Source: Martelella endophytica
GTDB taxonomy: Bacteria > Pseudomonadota > Alphaproteobacteria > Rhizobiales > Rhizobiaceae
Direction of reading: 5' to 3'
DNA: 64,000 nt
Assembly (NCBI RefSeq): GCF_000960975.1
Contig: NZ_CP010803.1
Coordinates: 3,689,818 to 3,753,817 of the forward strand
Both the position numbers and the translations under genes were made by a program. The notes under the pieces were generated by a model that did no database searches, was not told the origin of the DNA, and saw only the letters and a list, made by a program, of their open reading frames with translations. Positions 32,076 through 40,692 of this stretch are shown here, piece after piece (positions within the stretch are counted from its first letter, which is position 1; every line of letters starts with the position of its first letter).

Positions 32076-33761
32076 TCAGCGTCTTTCCGCGATGAACCTC
32101 TTCACGCGGTCGACGGGCATCGGCCTTCCCAGATGATACCCCTGCGCAAGCGCGCAGTTCATCGAGGAAAGCCATTCCGCCGTCGCGGCGTTCTCCACGC
32201 CCTCGGCCGTGACATCAATACCGAAACCCTTCGAGATCGTAATGATACCTTCCACGATCGCCTGCTGACTGACGCTCTCTGTCAGGCCGATGATGAAGCT
32301 CTTGTCGATCTTGATGTTGTCGACCCTCAGCTTCCGCAGGTGGGACATCGATGCGTTGCCCGTCCCGAAATCATCAAGTGCGACCCGAATGCCATGCCGT
32401 CGCAGACACTCGATCTTCTCTTGCGCGACGTCTTCGTCGCGATTCAGAAGCACATCTTCGGTGATCTCGACCTCGAGCATTTTGGCGGGAATGCGGTAGT
32501 GTCTCAGTCCCGAAATGATGGCGCTCGCGATCTTCGGATGCGCAAAGGCAATCTCGGAGATGTTGAATGCGATGGTACCCGGCTGCACACCCGTATCCAT
32601 CAGATACCGCAAGTCGTGCATCACCCTGCGAAACAGGTAGATCGTGATCCGAAGGCCGATCTGGCGGCTCTCAAACGCCGGCCAGAAGGCTGCCGGGGTC
32701 AGAATGCCGCGCTCGGGATGGAACCAGCGCGCGAGCACCTCGAAGCCCGATATGGTGCCCGTCCGAAGGTCAAGCTTCGGCTGATAGAAGGGATGGATCT
32801 GCCCGTAGCGGATCGCCTGCCCGACCTCTCGCAATATCCACTGGCGATCCGCAATCCTCTTTGCCGTACCCGCGTCGTAGATGACGATGCGGTTTCGGCC
32901 GCGTTTCTTGGCCTCTGACAAGGCGATATCCGCCGCCTTCATCAGGGCTTCGGGCGTCTCAGCCTGATCGGGAAATCGGGCCACGCCGATGCTGGCCCTT
33001 GCCCAGAAGGACGTACCAGCAACCTGAACGGGCTTCGTCACAAGTCCGGCGATGCTGCGGGCGCATTCAAGCTCCGCCGAAGCATCGATATTCTCGACGG
33101 CAACCGCGAACTTGTCGCCGCTCAAGCGCGCAAACGCGGGCGCGTCCTCGCGAAGGTCGCGCAGGCCGGCAGCCACCTCCCGAAGAAAGCCATCGCCCGC
33201 CTCGTAACCGTAATTGTCGTTGATTTCCTTGAAATAATCGAGATCCAGAAGCATCAGGCTGAGGGACGATCCACCCGCGGGCTGCTTGGTCAGCCGTGCC
33301 ATTTGTTCGGAGAAGAACAGCCGGTTTGGAAGTCCCGTCAGCTCGTCGGTGCGCGTCAGCTCATGATTCTGCTTCTCGATGTTCTTCTTCTGGGTGATGT
33401 CGAAACTGATGCCCAGAAGGCGTTCCGGTGAAACGCGGCGCGCCCGAGAACCGACCCAGACTTCCCTACCATCGGCCGTGTAGGAGCGGAACTCGATCTC
33501 CTCGATCTTGCGGGTCCGGCCGAATTGCCTCCGCACGTCCCGGTCGTCGGGATGAATGTGCTGAAGCAGATCATCAAGCGTTCCCGAGCCGAGGCCAACC
33601 GTTCGCTCGGAATTATCGGATCGCGTGATGAAACCGGTGACAAGGTCTTGTTCCCAGGCCACGATGCGCCCGGCATCCAGAGCGAGGGTTAACCAATCGG
33701 CGTCCTGGCTGAGCTCCTCGCCAAGAAAATCATACCGGGGAGGTAGATTCTTGCCAACCAT
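32076..33761 (-). CDS. PAS-GGDEF-EAL protein, probable c-di-GMP phosphodiesterase
   Basis: 561 residues from ATG 33761, which has GGAGG eight bases upstream; ATG 33776 lacks one. A PAS domain (about 20-120, with PAC-like WVGSRARRVSPERLLG), a GGDEF domain (about 135-290) and an EAL domain (about 305-555). The GGDEF signature is replaced by SGDKF (ARLSGDKFAV), so cyclase activity is unlikely, though GTP sensing remains possible. The EAL site reads GFEVLARWFHP, with EITEDVLL, LDDFGTGNASM, IKIDKSFI and VTAEGVEN intact, so c-di-GMP hydrolysis is likely. Soluble protein. Confidence 0.92.
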   Translation of the reverse strand: MVGKNLPPRYDFLGEELSQDADWLTLALDAGRIVAWEQDLVTGFITRSDNSERTVGLGSGTLDDLLQHIHPDDRDVRRQFGRTRKIEEIEFRSYTADGREVWVGSRARRVSPERLLGISFDITQKKNIEKQNHELTRTDELTGLPNRLFFSEQMARLTKQPAGGSSLSLMLLDLDYFKEINDNYGYEAGDGFLREVAAGLRDLREDAPAFARLSGDKFAVAVENIDASAELECARSIAGLVTKPVQVAGTSFWARASIGVARFPDQAETPEALMKAADIALSEAKKRGRNRIVIYDAGTAKRIADRQWILREVGQAIRYGQIHPFYQPKLDLRTGTISGFEVLARWFHPERGILTPAAFWPAFESRQIGLRITIYLFRRVMHDLRYLMDTGVQPGTIAFNISEIAFAHPKIASAIISGLRHYRIPAKMLEVEITEDVLLNRDEDVAQEKIECLRRHGIRVALDDFGTGNASMSHLRKLRVDNIKIDKSFIIGLTESVSQQAIVEGIITISKGFGIDVTAEGVENAATAEWLSSMNCALAQGYHLGRPMPVDRVKRFIAERR

Positions 33762-34018
33762 GAGCAGGGCCTCCATCCCTGATCCAAGGTTAACGTGAGC
33801 GTAGTCTTAATTACAAGCAAACTTTAAGATCAATTAGTTGAGACCGTTGTAATTATCTTTCGTCAAATATGGCTTCTGCCAGGCGCGCCAGTGTAACCGC
33901 CACCCGCCACATCATGCCGCGCTTGCGTTCGCGCGCGAACCTCACCGGCCGAAAGTTGACAAGCCCGGCAATTCGAATATGACGGCGGGCTTGCTTGAAG
34001 GATATGTGACTGAGCTGA

Positions 34019-34285
34019 ATGATGGCCGTCTACGTCGATGATATGAAATGGCCCTTCAAGGGCATGGTCATGTGCCACATGCTGGCCGACACGACCGAGG
34101 AGCTGCATGCGATGGCCGCGCTGCTGGGCATGGAGCGCCGCTGGGTGCAATATCCCGGCACGCCAAAAGAACATTACGACATTCCGATGCAGCGCCGGGT
34201 TCTGGCCGTGGAGGCCGGTGCGATCGAGGTCAACTGGCGGTTCGTCGTCGGCCTCATTCGCAGCCGACGCGACGACGCGACCTAA
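34019..34285 (+). CDS. DUF4031 domain protein
   Basis: 88 residues from ATG 34019 (or 34022). MAVYVDDMKWPFKGMVMCHM and HAMAALLGMERRWVQYPGTP with KEHYDIPMQRR are the full DUF4031 signature, a small family of unknown function in proteobacteria and actinobacteria with an invariant aspartate pair and a histidine that look catalytic or metal binding. Monocistronic. Confidence 0.85.
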   Translation: MMAVYVDDMKWPFKGMVMCHMLADTTEELHAMAALLGMERRWVQYPGTPKEHYDIPMQRRVLAVEAGAIEVNWRFVVGLIRSRRDDAT

Positions 34286-34306
34286 ACGCGGAAATCTTCA
34301 GCCGGC

Positions 34307-34747
34307 TTAACGATCGAGCTTGCGCGCCATCCAGGCATAGCTGTCCGTCACCACATGGACCGGGGCAGTCAGAACCGTCCGCACCTGTTTCCGGCTCGGA
34401 ATGAGGGACCCGACCGAATGCACCGCGCCGTCCGCAAGGTCGGCGACCCGGCTCTGCGAGGAAGGTTCCATCTGCTGCACACTGCCGGCGCCATTGTCGG
34501 CCACCGCGACCGGCAACCCCTGCACATCAGCACCGCCAAGCGCTTCAGCGATCGGCTCGCCCGGCGTCTGGCACACTGCGACCACGCTCGGAAACTCGGA
34601 ATATTTATAATATTCAAGGTCCGTCGCCAGCGCGTCGTCACACAACTCGACCGTCGCATAGCGCTCCGGCGCCGTATCGATGTACCGGCACTGGCTGAGA
34701 CTGTCGTCACAGCCGAGAATGGTCATGGCTATCAGGGCCGCGGGCAT
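34307..34747 (-). CDS. Hypothetical lipoprotein
   Basis: 146 residues. The N-terminus MPAALIAMTILGCDD is a short signal with a lipobox (TILGC), giving a lipoprotein with Asp at +2, which favours inner-membrane retention if Lol rules apply. AGAGGAG precedes the ATG. Three further cysteines (CRYID, ELCDDA, VCQTP) might form disulfides in the periplasm. The rest resembles no family I recognise. Convergent with the DUF4031 gene, 21 bases away. Confidence 0.65.
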   Translation of the reverse strand: MPAALIAMTILGCDDSLSQCRYIDTAPERYATVELCDDALATDLEYYKYSEFPSVVAVCQTPGEPIAEALGGADVQGLPVAVADNGAGSVQQMEPSSQSRVADLADGAVHSVGSLIPSRKQVRTVLTAPVHVVTDSYAWMARKLDR

Positions 34748-34854
34748 GGCATCTCCTCTGGGATCGGATACGGGAGCGACTTGTCATAAGGGCACTGAAT
34801 ATGCGGCGACTAAGGCAGACGTATGGTGGCGGCTGCCCTCTCCGCCAGTCATTC

Positions 34855-36186
34855 TCAGGCGCGGATGATGCCTGCCACCTTCACCGCATAGCGGTCCGTC
34901 ATGCCGGAGACATAGTCGGCGAGCGTGTGAAGTGCGCCATAGCGATCCTTCGCCGTCCTCAGGTCGATACCGAGCGCACGGCGAAGCTGGGAGGGATAGC
35001 CCGTCAGCCGGCTTTCGTCCCATTCCGCAGCCTCCAGCGCTTCGAATACCGGCAGCACGCCGTCAAGGACCCGGTGCACGAGATTGCGCCCCATCACCTC
35101 CAACTCGGTCTTGCGCGGCGAGGTGAAGATGCGCTCGCTCGCCAGTCGGCCGATCTCGGCAAAGGGTCCGGCAAGCGCCGAAGCCTCGATCAGGCCGCCG
35201 CGGAACCGGCCCTCCATGATGGTGTCGTGGTTGGCCGCGAAGGCTGCGCTGCAACTCTCGAAGGCGCGGCCGATGGCAACGGCGCGCAGCAGCGCGATCT
35301 TTTCCTCGGCCGTGTCACCGCGGTCCTCGCGCGGCGAGAAACCCGCAACCTCCGACAGCAGCGGTGCCACATCGCCATAGGCCAGGTCGCGCGCGGTGAA
35401 GGCATCTTCGAGGTCGAGGATGTTGTAGCAGATGTCGTCGGCCGCCTCGACGAGGAAGACCAGCGGATGGCGGCGCCACCAGGTCCCGCTCTGATCGCCG
35501 GCGATCATGCCGGTGCGGGACGCGACTTCCTCAAGCGCGCTGCGCTCGGTCTCGAACACGCCGAATTTCTTCAGGCCGCTCTCCCGCGCTCCGAGCGTAT
35601 TGCGTGTGGCTGCCGTGACCGGATACTTGATGAAGGCGCCGAGCGTGCCGTGCGTCAGCCGCATGCCGCCGCGGCGGTTCATCTCGAGACTGTTCAGAAT
35701 GCGGAAACCCTGTGCATTGCCCTCGAAGGCCTCGAACTCTGCCGCGAAGCAGCCCTCGTGATCTGAGAAGAGACCCTCCCCGCGATCAAACTTCTCGGCA
35801 AACCAGGCGCCGATCGCATCCTCCCCGGAATGGCCGAAGGGCGGATTGCCGATGTCATGCGCAAGGCATGCGGCGTGGACGAGACCGGCAACGGCCGCCT
35901 GTCCGCCCTTCTCGACCTTGCCCTCCTGCTCCAGCCACCAACCGACATCGAGGCCGAGCGACCGCCCGACGCTTGCCGTCTCGACGCTATGAATCAGCCG
36001 GTGGTGGATGTGGTCATTGTCGTAGAGCGGGTGGACCTGCGTCTTGTTGGCAAGCCTGCGAAACGGCGCGGAAAAGCTGATGCGGTCGGCATCCTGGTCA
36101 TAGGCCGGCCGGCGTGGATCCGCCTGATAGCCGGGATTCCAGAGCCGGTCGAGATCGAGCAGTCTGCTCCAGTCCATCGGGGCCAT
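34855..36186 (-). CDS. dgt: Deoxyguanosinetriphosphate triphosphohydrolase-like protein
   Basis: 443 residues; ATG 36186 preceded by AAAGG, with an alternative ATG three codons in. HD-domain phosphohydrolase that splits dNTPs into nucleoside and triphosphate. Signatures: FRRLANKTQVHPLYDNDHIH, HRLIHSVETASVGRSLG, and the HD pair in AACLAHDIGNPPFGHSGEDA. Long C-terminal helical part as in the type-2 dGTPase-like subfamily. Followed 30 bases on (upstream side) by the J-domain gene on the same strand, which may be co-transcribed. Confidence 0.93.
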   Translation of the reverse strand: MAPMDWSRLLDLDRLWNPGYQADPRRPAYDQDADRISFSAPFRRLANKTQVHPLYDNDHIHHRLIHSVETASVGRSLGLDVGWWLEQEGKVEKGGQAAVAGLVHAACLAHDIGNPPFGHSGEDAIGAWFAEKFDRGEGLFSDHEGCFAAEFEAFEGNAQGFRILNSLEMNRRGGMRLTHGTLGAFIKYPVTAATRNTLGARESGLKKFGVFETERSALEEVASRTGMIAGDQSGTWWRRHPLVFLVEAADDICYNILDLEDAFTARDLAYGDVAPLLSEVAGFSPREDRGDTAEEKIALLRAVAIGRAFESCSAAFAANHDTIMEGRFRGGLIEASALAGPFAEIGRLASERIFTSPRKTELEVMGRNLVHRVLDGVLPVFEALEAAEWDESRLTGYPSQLRRALGIDLRTAKDRYGALHTLADYVSGMTDRYAVKVAGIIRA

Positions 36187-36216
36187 TGCCTCAGCCTTTC
36201 GGGGGTTCTGCTGCCG

Positions 36217-36852
36217 TCATTCCGCCGCGTCGTCGCGGCGATCCTCGCCGGCATCGTCTTCCACATCGTTGCCGGCGTCGGCGCGGTCAAGCTCGTAGGA
36301 ATAGTTCTCGAGCATGCTGTAGGCCTGCTCGATGGCGTCGATCTGGGTTTCGGCGTTGCGGATGGCTTCGGCAATCGATTCGCTGCGCGAGCGCAGCATC
36401 GAACCGAGCACATCCGAGCCGGCGCTTTCGCGGCTCTTTCGGGCTATCCTGTCCATGTGCTTGCGCACCCGGGCCCGATGACGCTCCAGTTCGAGAATGT
36501 GGAAGCGGCTTTTCAGGATATCGTCGGAAAGCTTGCGACGCATTGCCGCAACCGGATCGAAACTGCCCGGTTCACGTTCGTCGAGGATCATCTCGTTGAC
36601 CAGCGGCTCCAGCAGCATCAGGCCCTTGAGGTCCTTCGGGTCGGCAAGCTCCGGGTCATAGCCGGTATCGTCATAGACCTTGCGGCGGACGGGGTCCTTG
36701 AGAAGATCGTAGGATGACTGCAGCGCGGCGAATTTCTCGCCATCGCCGCCGCTGTCGGGATGAGCGTCCTTGGCAAGCCGCCGATAGGCAGCCCGGACAG
36801 CCTTCTCATCCGCATCGCGGTCTATGCCCAGTACTTCATAAGGGTCGATCAA
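36217..36852 (-). CDS. J-domain (DnaJ-like) protein
   Basis: 211 residues from TTG 36852 (IDPYEVLGIDRDADEKAVRA follows); no ATG fits near the J-domain, and the longer open frame back to 36972 starts with a low-complexity arginine/glycine stretch. J-domain residues about 2-65 with the HPD loop (KDAHPDSGGDGEKFAALQSS). The C-terminal 140 residues are charged and helical, likely coiled coil (RKLSDDILKSRFHILELERH), and end in an acidic tail. A DnaK co-chaperone of special purpose rather than full DnaJ, which would have zinc and substrate domains. Confidence 0.85.
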   Translation of the reverse strand: MIDPYEVLGIDRDADEKAVRAAYRRLAKDAHPDSGGDGEKFAALQSSYDLLKDPVRRKVYDDTGYDPELADPKDLKGLMLLEPLVNEMILDEREPGSFDPVAAMRRKLSDDILKSRFHILELERHRARVRKHMDRIARKSRESAGSDVLGSMLRSRSESIAEAIRNAETQIDAIEQAYSMLENYSYELDRADAGNDVEDDAGEDRRDDAAE

Positions 36853-37279
36853 GACTTCACCCGTTCCAGCGTCAAAACTGCCATGAGACCTACTCCCCCG
36901 GCGCCCGCGGTTCAAGCCGCTGGCCGCCGCTGTGCACGGCTTCGCGCCCCTGCCGGGGCTGTTTCCCGGCAAAAGCCGTCACCGGCGCCAATTCAGGCCG
37001 TGAATTTGACATTGCTTCGCCACAATCCTACATAGCGGGTGCCGCGTCTTGGTCAGCTTTGACAACGCTTGGTGCGGCTTATCGGAGCCCGTTGCGGGTT
37101 CCACGGGATTTTGCGGGTTGGCGGGGCCGGTTTCGACCCTGCACTTCTGCACGCTTGCAGGAGTTGCCGCATCCGGGCGCCGGGCGCCCTGTGTCCCTTG
37201 GCGTGCTTGAGCGCGCACGAACGCCAGCGAAGACGAACCGCCATCGGGGAGAAATCCCTGATCCGGACAAGGAAAAGGT
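36853..37279. other. Upstream region of the betaine/choline importer
   Basis: No gene. Contains a good promoter at 37005-37033, implying an untranslated leader of about 240 bases before proV. The open frames crossing it are out of phase with any homology. Confidence 0.55.
37005..37033 (+). promoter_or_regulatory. Candidate sigma-70 promoter of proVWX
   Basis: TTGACA, 17 bases, CTACAT: close to the rhizobial housekeeping pattern CTTGAC-N17-CTATAT, oriented toward proV. Confidence 0.5.
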
Positions 37280-38506
37280 ATGAACGTCAAACTGACTGCG
37301 AAAAACGTTTCCAAACTATTCAATGACGATACGGGCGAAGGTGCCCGACGCCTGGCAGCAGGCGAATCCAAAGACGAAATTTTCAAGGCCACGGGTGTTA
37401 CCGTTGGCATCGACAATGTCAGCTTCGAGGTGCAGGAAGGCGAAATCTTCGTCATCATGGGCCTTTCCGGTTCCGGCAAATCGACGCTGGTGCGCACGCT
37501 GAACGGCCTCATTCCGCCGACCTCCGGCGAAATCATGATCGACGAGGTTGATGTCGCCTCTTGCAGCAAGGACGTGCTGCGCGATGTCCGTCGTCAGAAA
37601 ATCACCATGGTTTTCCAGCACTTCGCGTTGTTTCCTCATAAAACGATTTTGGATAATGTCGCCTTTGGCCTGAAGCTCAAGGGGATTGGCAAGGAAGAGC
37701 GCCAGAAGGCAGCCCTTGCCTCGCTCGCCAAGGTTGGGCTCGACGCCTATGCCAACAGCTATCCGAGCCAGCTTTCCGGCGGCATGCAGCAGCGCGTCGG
37801 CCTCGCCCGCGGGCTTGCCAACGATCCGCAGATCCTGCTCATGGACGAGCCTTTCGGCGCGCTTGACCCGCTGATCCGGCGCGAGATGCAGGACGAGCTG
37901 ATCGTGCTGCAGAAGGAACTGAAGAAGACCATCGTCTTCATCACCCACGACCTCAACGAGGCCATGATCCTCGGCGATCGCATCGCCATCATGAAGGACG
38001 GCGCGTTTGTCCAGGTGGGCACCGCCCAGGAAATCGTCTCCGAACCGGCCGACGACTACGTCCGCGCCTTCGTCTCGGATATCGACCGCAGCCGCGTGTT
38101 CAAGGTCTCCGACATTTCCAGCGACGCCGCCTGGGTGAAGGTGGACGCGACGGCCGCCGATGCGCTTGCCGTCATGGACAAGGCCAAGTCCGACCTCGCC
38201 TATGTCGTTGAAAAGGGCGTTCCGGTCGGCCTGTTGATGCGCTCGGATGCCATGGAATGCCCGCGGACAACGCCAGTGCGCGATGCCATGATCGCCGAGC
38301 CGCCGACCGTGCCGGAAGAAGCCTATCTGAACGAGGTCTATGGCGCCGCCCAGGCTGGCGTGCCGATGGCCGTTACCGACGAAAAGGGCAAGCTTGTCGG
38401 CGTCGTCTCGCAGGAGGCGATCTTCGAGCAGCTTGCCGTTGCAGAGGACGAAGAGACGCCGAGCGTCGAAGAGCCCAAACCCACCACACCCGGTGAGCCG
38501 GCGTAA
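37280..38506 (+). CDS. proV: Glycine betaine/proline/choline ABC transporter, ATP-binding protein
   Basis: 408 residues. ATPase domain with Walker A MGLSGSGKSTLVRTLNG, Q-loop VFQHFALFPHKTILDN, signature LSGGMQQRVGLARGLA and Walker B ILLMDEPFGALDPLIRRE; the N-terminal extension (ARRLAAGESKDEIFKATG) and two C-terminal CBS domains (about 280-390) are specific to the ProV/OpuAA/ChoV type, whose CBS pair senses ionic strength or nucleotides. First gene of the importer operon; 20 bases to proW. Confidence 0.95.
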   Translation: MNVKLTAKNVSKLFNDDTGEGARRLAAGESKDEIFKATGVTVGIDNVSFEVQEGEIFVIMGLSGSGKSTLVRTLNGLIPPTSGEIMIDEVDVASCSKDVLRDVRRQKITMVFQHFALFPHKTILDNVAFGLKLKGIGKEERQKAALASLAKVGLDAYANSYPSQLSGGMQQRVGLARGLANDPQILLMDEPFGALDPLIRREMQDELIVLQKELKKTIVFITHDLNEAMILGDRIAIMKDGAFVQVGTAQEIVSEPADDYVRAFVSDIDRSRVFKVSDISSDAAWVKVDATAADALAVMDKAKSDLAYVVEKGVPVGLLMRSDAMECPRTTPVRDAMIAEPPTVPEEAYLNEVYGAAQAGVPMAVTDEKGKLVGVVSQEAIFEQLAVAEDEETPSVEEPKPTTPGEPA

Positions 38507-38526
38507 AGCGTTTCAGGAGACAAGAC

Positions 38527-39438
38527 TTGTTCGATCCCTCCCAATATTTCACCATTCCCTTCGACAGCTGGGTCAACGACTTCGTCCGCGGCTTCCTGGT
38601 GCCGAACTTCCGTCCGTTCTTCCGGGCGTTGCAGGTTCCGGTTAACCAGGTGCTGCAGGCCTTCGATGCCGTGTTCGCCTGGATCCCGATGCTCGTCGTC
38701 ATGTTGATCTTTGCGCTTCTGGCGTGGCGGATCGTCGGACGAACGATGGCGATCATCACGATCGTCGGCTTCCTGTTCGTCGATCTCATCGGCCTCTGGC
38801 CGGAGACCATGACGACGCTGTCGATGATCCTGACCTCGGTGCTCTTCTGTACCATCATCGGTGTACCCGTCGGCATTCTCGTTGCCCGCAGCGACATGGC
38901 TTGGAAGATCGTGCGACCGATCCTCGACGTGATGCAGACGGTACCGAGCTTCGTCTATCTGGTGCCGATCGTGATGCTCTTCGGCGTCGGCATGGCGCCG
39001 GGCATCATCGCCACCATCATCTTTGCCCTGCCGCCGATCATCCGAATGACCAATCTCGGCATCCGCAACGTGCGCACCGATCTGATCGAGGCCTCCGAAG
39101 CGTTCGGCGCTACCTATTCGCAGACGCTGTTCGAAGTGCAGCTTCCGCTCGCCATGCGCACGATCATGGCGGGGTTGAACCAGACACTGATGCTAGCCAT
39201 GTCGATGGTCGTCATTGCCGCGCTGATCGGCGCCGGTGGTCTCGGCCAGGTGGTCAACACCGGTCTCGGCCGACTGGATGTCGGCGGCGCGACCGCCGGC
39301 GGTGTCGGCATCGTGGTTCTTGCCATCGTGCTCGACCGTATCACCCAGGGCCTCGTCGAACCGGGCGATCCGAACCGGATGACGTTCCGACAGGCGCTTG
39401 GCACCCTCTTCCGCGGCCAGAGCAAGGCCGCCGAATAA
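38527..39438 (+). CDS. proW: Glycine betaine/proline/choline ABC transporter, permease
   Basis: 303 residues from TTG 38527, preceded by AGGAGA; no ATG is available at the N-terminus. Seven to eight membrane helices; WVNDFVRGFLVPNFRPFFRA at the start and EASEAFGATYSQTLFEVQLP as the EAA loop fit ProW/OpuAB. GRLDVGGATAGGVGIVVLAI near the end is also conserved. Works with ProV and the two binding proteins downstream. Confidence 0.95.
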   Translation: MFDPSQYFTIPFDSWVNDFVRGFLVPNFRPFFRALQVPVNQVLQAFDAVFAWIPMLVVMLIFALLAWRIVGRTMAIITIVGFLFVDLIGLWPETMTTLSMILTSVLFCTIIGVPVGILVARSDMAWKIVRPILDVMQTVPSFVYLVPIVMLFGVGMAPGIIATIIFALPPIIRMTNLGIRNVRTDLIEASEAFGATYSQTLFEVQLPLAMRTIMAGLNQTLMLAMSMVVIAALIGAGGLGQVVNTGLGRLDVGGATAGGVGIVVLAIVLDRITQGLVEPGDPNRMTFRQALGTLFRGQSKAAE

Positions 39439-39445
39439 GAACGGG

Positions 39446-39463
39446 AGCGGCCCCTGGGCCGCT
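39446..39463 (+). terminator. Hairpin between proW and the first binding-protein gene
   Basis: AGCGGCC-CCTG-GGCCGCT, perfect 7-bp stem, 7 bases after the proW stop, followed by TTCAAGG. Too weak a T-run for full termination; more likely a processing or stability element letting the binding protein accumulate above the permease. Confidence 0.35.
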
Positions 39464-39539
39464 TTCAAGGGATCTCCGATCCCGTCGCCAAGGTGACCGC
39501 AGCGCGGTCGCCGCAACACGTAGACACGGAGAAACACTC

Positions 39540-40547
39540 ATGAGACATAATCTCACGAAACTCACTGCCGCCCTGATGCTCGGCGCCGCCAGCCTTGTGC
39601 CGGCGACTGCCGCTTTCGCGCAGGAACCCGGCGATGGCAAGACCATCAACATGGCCCAGGCCGACTGGGACACCGGCTGGTTCCAGGCCGAAATCTACAA
39701 GCAGATGTTCGAGGACCTTGGCTACAGCGTCACCGGTCCGATGACGCTCGCACCGTCGGCTTTCTACCAGGCCGTCTCGCAGGGCGATGTCGACCTCTGG
39801 GTCAACGGTTGGTTCCCGCTGCACAACACCTACGAATCGACCTTCGGCGGCGAAGCCAAGATCGACGGCGCAGTTGCCAAGGGTGGCGCGCTGCAGGGCT
39901 ATCTCGTCGACAAGAAGGCTATCGAGGAGTTCGACATCAAGACGCTTGACGATTTCAAGCGTGACGAAGTCAAGGAAGCCTTCGACCGCGATGGCGATGG
40001 CAAGGCCGATCTGGTCGCCTGCCCGCCGGGCTGGGGCTGCGAACTGACGATCTCGCAGCACATGGAAGACTATGACCTCGGCGATGCGATCAACCCGATC
40101 AAGGCCGGCTACTCCGCTTCCATGGCTGACGCGATTGCGGCCTACCAGAACGGTGAGCACATCCTGTTCTACACCTGGACGCCGAACTGGACCGTTGACC
40201 AGCTGAAGCCCGGTGAAGATGTGATGTGGATCGAAGTTCCGCAGAAGGAAGGCGTTGAATCGCCGGCGCCGGCCGAAGGCCTGGCAACCTGCGTTGCCGA
40301 TCCGTGCCACATGGGCTTTGTCGCCAACGACATCGTTCCGGTCGTCAATGACGACTTCATCGCCGACAATCCGGCCATCGACACGCTTCTTCAGGAAGCC
40401 TCGATCCCGCTGCCGGATATCTATGCGCAGAACTCGGCCATGAACAATGGCGACGACGACGTCAAGGCGCAGGCCACGAAGTGGATCGAAGACAACCAGG
40501 ACACGGTTGACGGCTGGCTCGAAAAAGCCCGCGAATCCGCCAGCTAA
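39540..40547 (+). CDS. proX: Glycine betaine/choline-type solute-binding protein (first copy)
   Basis: 335 residues from ATG 39540 (GGAGAAACAC upstream). Sec signal peptide of about 28 residues ending AAFAQ. OpuAC-type domain: NMAQADWDTGWFQAEIYKQM, WVNGWFPLHNTYES with the tryptophans that form an aromatic cage, and cysteine pairs in ACPPGWGCE and LATCVADPCHMGF. An Asp-rich DRDGDGKADLV loop resembles an EF-hand calcium site. Periplasmic partner of ProVW. Followed by a strong terminator at 40564. Confidence 0.92.
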   Translation: MRHNLTKLTAALMLGAASLVPATAAFAQEPGDGKTINMAQADWDTGWFQAEIYKQMFEDLGYSVTGPMTLAPSAFYQAVSQGDVDLWVNGWFPLHNTYESTFGGEAKIDGAVAKGGALQGYLVDKKAIEEFDIKTLDDFKRDEVKEAFDRDGDGKADLVACPPGWGCELTISQHMEDYDLGDAINPIKAGYSASMADAIAAYQNGEHILFYTWTPNWTVDQLKPGEDVMWIEVPQKEGVESPAPAEGLATCVADPCHMGFVANDIVPVVNDDFIADNPAIDTLLQEASIPLPDIYAQNSAMNNGDDDVKAQATKWIEDNQDTVDGWLEKARESAS

Positions 40548-40563
40548 TTGGCGCTGAAACCTT

Positions 40564-40602
40564 GGCCGGAGGGCTGGCTTGGCCTCCCTCCGGCCTTTTT
40601 TT
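40564..40602 (+). terminator. Strong intrinsic terminator after the first binding protein
   Basis: GGCCGGAGGG / CCCTCCGGCC, perfect 10-bp stem with a 12-base loop followed by seven T residues. It should end most of the proVWX transcript before the second binding-protein gene. Confidence 0.9.
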
Positions 40603-40692
40603 GTGGCCTCACGCCCGCAAGGGGCGCGCGACAGGCCGCCGGGACAAGCGCCAGACCGCCTCTCCCGACACAAGAGACCCAAAGAGATTTTC

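Noticed and set aside
37059..37087. Second TTGACA upstream of proV
   Set aside because: No acceptable -10 element at 15-18 bases; the site at 37005 is better.
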